This document shows positions 6,293 through 9,845 of a DNA stretch of 9,845 nt, piece after piece. A program made the translations under genes and the position numbers. The stretch is from Desulfobacteraceae bacterium. Lineage in GTDB: Bacteria; Desulfobacterota; Desulfobacteria; Desulfobacterales; UBA11574. Within the stretch, counting starts at the first letter, position 1. Every line of letters starts with the position of its first letter. The notes beneath the pieces were generated by a model. That model worked only from the letters and a program-made list of their open reading frames with translations, searched no databases and was not told where the DNA came from. The stretch covers positions 1 to 9,845 of the forward strand of contig JABMQM010000659.1 of NCBI GenBank assembly GCA_013203195.1, read 5' to 3'.

Positions 6293-7297
6293 TTACTTAA
6301 CGATTTTGATAAGCTTGGTAGGATTGTAGCCATCTTCGTCGTTACTCACCATTTCACCAGGACCGTAGTGTCGCATCAGGATGTTAAACTTGCCTGTGGT
6401 GTTTCCTTCAAGGATCGGGATGTTATTGGGTTGCCCTTCACATCCGAATCGCAAAGTATATGTACCATCTGCGTTCTTCACTGGATTCAGTTCGCTTGAG
6501 ACATTAGCGACATCGTTGAACATGCGACCATCACCATTGTAAACAGTTGCCGACCAAAAATACTTAGCTTTCGGGTCAGTGAAGGTCATCTCATAGCGAC
6601 CATTAGCATCGAAGTATGGACTGGTCTGATAGATATTATCCTGAACCATCGCACCACCCCAACCACCAGCACATCCGACATAATTCATGTAGGCAGTCTG
6701 GCCACTCTCACTATTACTGAACGCCTTAGACTGATCATATCCGTCGCTGAAGTCGAGGTTGCCGGCCTTGTCTACGGCAGCGAATGACTCCATATCCCAT
6801 TTCTTCACCACAAACGGTTTCGCGCTTCCTGCTTCAATAACCAGCTTGTGACGTATATCACCTTCAAGAGCACGAACGATTACAAAGGCATGGTCTGTCT
6901 TAGCAGTGATCTTGTGCCTGCCCGGCCCATAGATCATTGGCTGTGTCTCGTGATTCTCGTCGACAATCTGTGTCGTCACATATTGATCCGTCTCAGGAAC
7001 AGTGACGTAGACATTACCACTAGACATATCGATGACAGACACTGAATAAGGGGTGTCTCTATTCATTCGCACAACAAACTGCTCTGCCGGGTTACTGCTT
7101 GGTACCGGCTCCGCGAAGAATTTATTAACGCCACCCGCTTTCTGTACGATGGCACCAAAACGCATGTTAGTGAAAGCCTGCGGAAAGTTATCCTGGGTTA
7201 CGATTGGAGCAGTGTTCCGTTTTTGTGCAAGACACCCTGCAGAAATTACGGCAATGGCTGCCAAGAGTAGTGTTCTTTTGTAAAAAATCTTTTTCAT
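6293..7297 (-). CDS. Divergent DUF1254/DUF1214 protein, probable lipoprotein (copy C)
   Basis: A 334-residue exported protein of unknown function. MKKIFYKR then a hydrophobic stretch ends in ISAGC, so C22 is a probable lipid-modified cysteine, although the -3 residue is Ser rather than Leu. The DUF1254 part covers about 70-148 (VVRMNRDTPYSVSVIDMSSG, YVTTQIVDENHETQ, YGPGRHKIT). The DUF1214 part covers about 233-318 (MTFTDPKAKYFWSATVYNGDGRMF, NADGTYTLRFG, FNILMRHYGP). It is about 190 residues shorter than copy B and lacks B's GKPFKPDARM region between the domains. I chose ATG 7297 because AGAGG lies 8 nt upstream and it gives a normal signal peptide. An in-frame ATG at 7333, also with a fair AGAGG, would add 12 polar residues. 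It follows B by 110 bp on the same strand. Its divergence and the D relic directly after it suggest it arrived by recombination. Confidence 0.83.
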   Translation of the reverse strand: MKKIFYKRTLLLAAIAVISAGCLAQKRNTAPIVTQDNFPQAFTNMRFGAIVQKAGGVNKFFAEPVPSSNPAEQFVVRMNRDTPYSVSVIDMSSGNVYVTVPETDQYVTTQIVDENHETQPMIYGPGRHKITAKTDHAFVIVRALEGDIRHKLVIEAGSAKPFVVKKWDMESFAAVDKAGNLDFSDGYDQSKAFSNSESGQTAYMNYVGCAGGWGGAMVQDNIYQTSPYFDANGRYEMTFTDPKAKYFWSATVYNGDGRMFNDVANVSSELNPVKNADGTYTLRFGCEGQPNNIPILEGNTTGKFNILMRHYGPGEMVSNDEDGYNPTKLIKIVK

Positions 7298-7364
7298 AAC
7301 TTTTACCTCTGTTGTCTGTATGTCTTTCTTCATTTTGTTAATCCTCTCTCTTTTTTAGCGTCGC

Positions 7365-7392
7365 GTGCCAGGCATATCTCGACACCTGACAC
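7365..7392. repeat. Imperfect hairpin between copies B and C
   Basis: GTGCCAGG (7365-7372) and CCTGACAC (7385-7392) pair over 8 positions, with one wobble on the - strand transcript, around a 12-nt loop. It lies about 16 bases after the copy B stop. On the - strand it is followed by GCGACGC and an A-run, not T residues, so it is not a standard terminator. It may stabilise the 3' end of the B message. Confidence 0.4.
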
Positions 7393-7407
7393 TCGATTCG
7401 CTCTTTC

Positions 7408-8973
7408 CTACTTCACCAGCTCCAGTTCACTCGGGCGCCAGGTCTTGTTGAGCCATGGCTCCAGCGGACCGTACATCCGCAGAATGATGAGCCAGCTTTT
7501 TCCTGGTATAGTTTGAATCCAATTGATTTGCTTGCCCTTCGGTGCTTTTGGAGCAAAGTAGAGATCAGTTGAACCATCTTCATTAGCGTTAACCTCGCCA
7601 CTTAAACTGTTCACTCCAGCACGAGGTTGGTCAGTTTGCAACATACTGCGTGTCTGCGGGTCATAAATAACAACTGACCAGTAATCCTTTACAGGAACAT
7701 TAGGTGGAAGATGTAATTTGTATGTTTTTGCACCATCTAACGGTTGGTGTTTGGAGTCCATTCCAGCGATACCATAGTCAGAACCGACACCAGGTTTGAT
7801 CCCTGCCATAGCAGGAGTTACACAAACCGCGTTGTAATGCATCCAAAGTCGAGCATCAATCCGACGGATTCCATCTTTTAGAAAGAATGCATCTTTGTCA
7901 GGAAAGGCCATGACCCACTCACTATTTGTTTCTGGATAAAACCGATGCCCAGGATCACGCGGATAAACCGTATTGGCACGTGCGTAGGCATTACCAATAT
8001 CAACTGCTTCGGTTAGCAACTTTTTCATACGAGCATCCGGCTTAAATGGTTTACCTTTAATGATTCCAAGTGTGGCAATCATTCCACGAATTTCAGGGTC
8101 AATAAAATCGATCGGCTCCTTCTGGATGACTTCGTTAAGCCTCTCGAAATAACTGAAGTCGTTCGGTGGAACCGTGTTGTAATAAACACCTGTCATATTT
8201 TTGAACTGCGTCTTCGGCGGATTATCCTTCTTCGCCAGCGGGTAGACTTTCAGGTTGTTCTTGACGTTATCGGCAGCCTTTTTGACATCAACGGGGTTGG
8301 CCACACTCCCCCTGACATAACCGCGCATAAAATTCCACACCACATAGCTCGTGGATTTGACGACAAAGTAACCCTCCGGCACCTCATCCTTGTAACCCGG
8401 AGGCAGCACCAAATACTTGCCGCCTTTGCCTTTATCCGGACCGGCCGCCCCCATGTCGCTGAGATAACGCATATTGCCATCATCGAGGATACCCAGGACG
8501 TCAGACGGGAGTTCAATCACGGTCGGACCGTCTTTCTCGAGATCGAGAAAGCTCCATGTATAGAGGGCGGTGTTGTTATAGGTCAGCACCTGCGACTTGG
8601 AATCGCCCAATTGCTCCCAAATCAGAACCTGATTGGATTCTCCCATACCTACATCCTTACTTCCCTGAAGTAGGCTGTAAGTAGACAAAGCAGGCATCAT
8701 AGAAATATAAATCTGAACAGCGCGAGCACGGTCTACATAGTCATAAACTTTGTCTTTGGTATCGCCAATCGGGATACCGTCAAAGAATTCCAACGTGCCT
8801 ATGGCTGATTCAACCTTTGCCGGAGTCGTAATGTTCTCCGGAATCGGTATGGTCATTTTCATTTCAGGCTGTTGCGTGATCATTTTCATCTTCGGCGGTT
8901 GCTCTGCAAACGCCGTCAGGCTGATTGCCAGTAGTCCGGTAACAGCCAAGATCGCTAATAATTTGGTTTTCAT
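7408..8973 (-). CDS. Exported DUF1254/DUF1214 protein, full length (copy B)
   Basis: A 521-residue protein with a clear Sec signal peptide (MKTKLLAILAVTGLLAISLTAFA, cleavage probably after A23) and no other membrane segment, hence periplasmic or secreted. The start is ATG at 8973 with AGGAG 7 nt upstream. After a Met/Lys/Pro-rich linker carrying two MKM repeats (25-45), the DUF1254 part spans about 78-215 (YVDRARAVQIYISMMP, LIWEQLGD, DGPTVIELP, YLVLPPGY, TSYVVWNFMRG). The middle holds NMTGVYYNTV, IQKEP and GKPFKPDARM. DUF1214 covers about 395-505 (YGIAGMDSKHQPLDG, YWSVVIYDPQTRSML, NEDGSTDLYF, INWIQTIPGKSW, LRMYGP). I know of no established reaction for this family, so none is assigned. It lies downstream of paralogue A in the same orientation. 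Base composition shifts within the gene (see findings). Confidence 0.88.
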   Translation of the reverse strand: MKTKLLAILAVTGLLAISLTAFAEQPPKMKMITQQPEMKMTIPIPENITTPAKVESAIGTLEFFDGIPIGDTKDKVYDYVDRARAVQIYISMMPALSTYSLLQGSKDVGMGESNQVLIWEQLGDSKSQVLTYNNTALYTWSFLDLEKDGPTVIELPSDVLGILDDGNMRYLSDMGAAGPDKGKGGKYLVLPPGYKDEVPEGYFVVKSTSYVVWNFMRGYVRGSVANPVDVKKAADNVKNNLKVYPLAKKDNPPKTQFKNMTGVYYNTVPPNDFSYFERLNEVIQKEPIDFIDPEIRGMIATLGIIKGKPFKPDARMKKLLTEAVDIGNAYARANTVYPRDPGHRFYPETNSEWVMAFPDKDAFFLKDGIRRIDARLWMHYNAVCVTPAMAGIKPGVGSDYGIAGMDSKHQPLDGAKTYKLHLPPNVPVKDYWSVVIYDPQTRSMLQTDQPRAGVNSLSGEVNANEDGSTDLYFAPKAPKGKQINWIQTIPGKSWLIILRMYGPLEPWLNKTWRPSELELVK

Positions 8974-8996
8974 AGTTTTCTCCTAAGTTTTCTCAT

Positions 8997-9022
8997 GCGG
9001 GGCGAGTTTTGGCTCGCCCCGC
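8997..9022. repeat. GC-rich hairpin between copies A and B
   Basis: GCGGGGCGAG (8997-9006) and CTCGCCCCGC (9013-9022) form a perfect 10-bp stem with a 6-nt loop. It is located about 22 bases after the copy A stop and 24 bases before the copy B start. No T-run follows on the - strand, so a canonical intrinsic terminator is not supported. A strong stem here could still pause polymerase or protect the A message while lowering expression of B. Confidence 0.6.
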
Positions 9023-9043
9023 CGTTTATTCGATTCTGGCTAA

Positions 9044-9845
9044 TTACTTGACCACCTCAGGGTCACCAATTTTCCAGCTTCTGTCATACCAGGGTTTGGT
9101 CGGACCATAGATGCGCCATATCATATTCCAGCCCTTGCCCGGAGCGGTCTGCAGCCAGTTGGCTTCTTTGCCTTCCGGAGCTTTGAAGCCGAAGTAGATG
9201 TCATAGGAACCATCGGCGTTTTTCACCAGGTCCTTCTTATTCATGTCGATCCCAGGGAACTGCTGATCGGTCTGCAGCATGGCGCGGGTCTGGTTGTCAT
9301 ACAGCGTGAACGACCAGAAAGACTTGCCCGGCACGTTGGCTGGCACATGCACCTTGTAGGTCTTGGTGCCATCGAGTGGGTTGCCTGTGGAATCCATGTA
9401 GGCCACCGCATAGGTAGAACCCTTGCCATACGGCGCCTGGACCATTGCGGGGGTGATGCCCGTTGCATAGAAGTGGAAGTAGGCACGCGCGTCCAGGTAG
9501 CGGGCGTTGTTCTTGTCGAGAAACTGGTAGCTGCCGCCAGGAAACGGTGTGGTCCACACGCCATTGCCCGGGTAGTAATAGAACATATCTTCACGCGGGC
9601 GTGAGGCCAGCGCACGCACCGTGACTGCAGCCACATCGGCGGCCTCTTTCAGTATCTTCTGCATGCGAGCGTCAGGCTTGAAAGGTTGTCCCTTTTTGAT
9701 TCCGATCGATGCCAGCTGACCGAGAATTTCCGGATCTTGTCCTTCGCCAGGTTCGCGCTGGATGACTTCGTTTACTTCCTCGTAGAAGTGATCGTCCATC
9801 ACATGAATGGTGTTGAATTGCTGCCCCGAGACATTGATGAAATTC
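9044..9845 (-). CDS. DUF1254/DUF1214 protein, C-terminal part, 5' end beyond the window (copy A)
   Basis: The reading frame is open from the window edge (codons from 9844) to TAA at 9044-9046, 266 residues. The family match extends above any internal start: the upstream codons read NFINVSGQQFNTI, aligning with FKNMTGVYYNTV at about residue 257 of copy B. The GTG at 9802 is therefore not the true start, and about 250 residues including signal peptide and DUF1254 are missing. Visible family blocks are EVIQREP, KKGQPFKPDARM, YLDARAYFHFYATGITPAM, YAVAYMDSTGNPLDGTKTYKVHVP, FWSFTLYDNQTRAMLQTD, NADGSYDIYFG, GKEANWLQTAPGKGW and RIYGPTKPW. By eye it is roughly half identical to B over this span. It is more GC-rich than B. 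Probably exported like B, function unknown, first of the tandem array in this window. Confidence 0.88.
   Translation of the reverse strand, partial: NFINVSGQQFNTIHVMDDHFYEEVNEVIQREPGEGQDPEILGQLASIGIKKGQPFKPDARMQKILKEAADVAAVTVRALASRPREDMFYYYPGNGVWTTPFPGGSYQFLDKNNARYLDARAYFHFYATGITPAMVQAPYGKGSTYAVAYMDSTGNPLDGTKTYKVHVPANVPGKSFWSFTLYDNQTRAMLQTDQQFPGIDMNKKDLVKNADGSYDIYFGFKAPEGKEANWLQTAPGKGWNMIWRIYGPTKPWYDRSWKIGDPEVVK

Noticed and set aside
9347..9604. Overlapping open frames inside copy A on both strands
   Set aside because: They are by-products of the GC-rich coding sequence of A. None has a ribosome site or family motif, while the A frame matches copy B throughout.
9044..9802. Copy A as a complete gene starting at the GTG at 9802
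   Set aside because: Family-conserved residues (NVSGQQFNTI) continue in frame upstream of that GTG to the window edge, and no ribosome site precedes it.

Overview
The window looks like a chromosomal segment of a Gram-negative bacterium. A Desulfobacterota-type organism (sulfate-reducer relatives) is my best guess. The reasons are the hybrid histidine kinase with an AGGIAHQFNN H-box, several Sec-exported DUF1254/DUF1214 proteins, mixed ATG/GTG/TTG starts and a moderate G+C content. This assignment rests on recognising protein style, not on any search. Except for the last 22 codons of a GGDEF protein at the left edge (+ strand), every gene I can support lies on the - strand, so genes are described below in - strand order, from the right edge to the left.

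Right part (about 6079-9845): a tandem family of DUF1254/DUF1214 proteins. Copy A (9044 to the edge) is cut by the window. Copy B (7408-8973) is complete with a signal peptide. Copy C (6293-7297) is a short, divergent, lipoprotein-like member. A fourth copy, D, survives only as its last 43 codons (6079-6210), directly next to a perfect 10-bp inverted repeat (6225-6266). GC-rich or imperfect hairpins without a downstream U-tract on the - strand sit in the A/B and B/C gaps and after D. The biochemical function of the family is unknown to me. The tandem copies with a broken member suggest repeated duplication and replacement.

Middle part (about 5083-6004): a 108-residue membrane protein with a TTG start and strong Shine-Dalgarno, overlapping by 20 nt a TMEM175-type (DUF1211) cation channel protein. 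The two are probably translationally coupled.

Left-middle part (2077-4922): a likely three-gene operon. It holds an Ada-like AraC/O6-methylguanine methyltransferase without the N-terminal metal-binding methyl-phosphotriester domain, a YbdL-type methionine/glutamine-family aminotransferase, and a YafV/Nit2-type omega-amidase overlapping the aminotransferase by 13 nt. The last two make biochemical sense together: a glutamine-using transaminase produces an alpha-keto acid amide that the omega-amidase hydrolyses, which fits methionine or keto-acid salvage.

Left part: a 435-bp non-coding stretch (1642-2076) with a plausible sigma70-like promoter and small palindromes, then a soluble REC-HisKA-HATPase-REC hybrid kinase (67-1641). 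Its stop codon overlaps the stop of the convergent GGDEF gene. I see no tRNA, rRNA, CRISPR array, transposase or integrase, and no clear case for a wholly new system. The most unexplained spot is the C/D junction with its palindrome.
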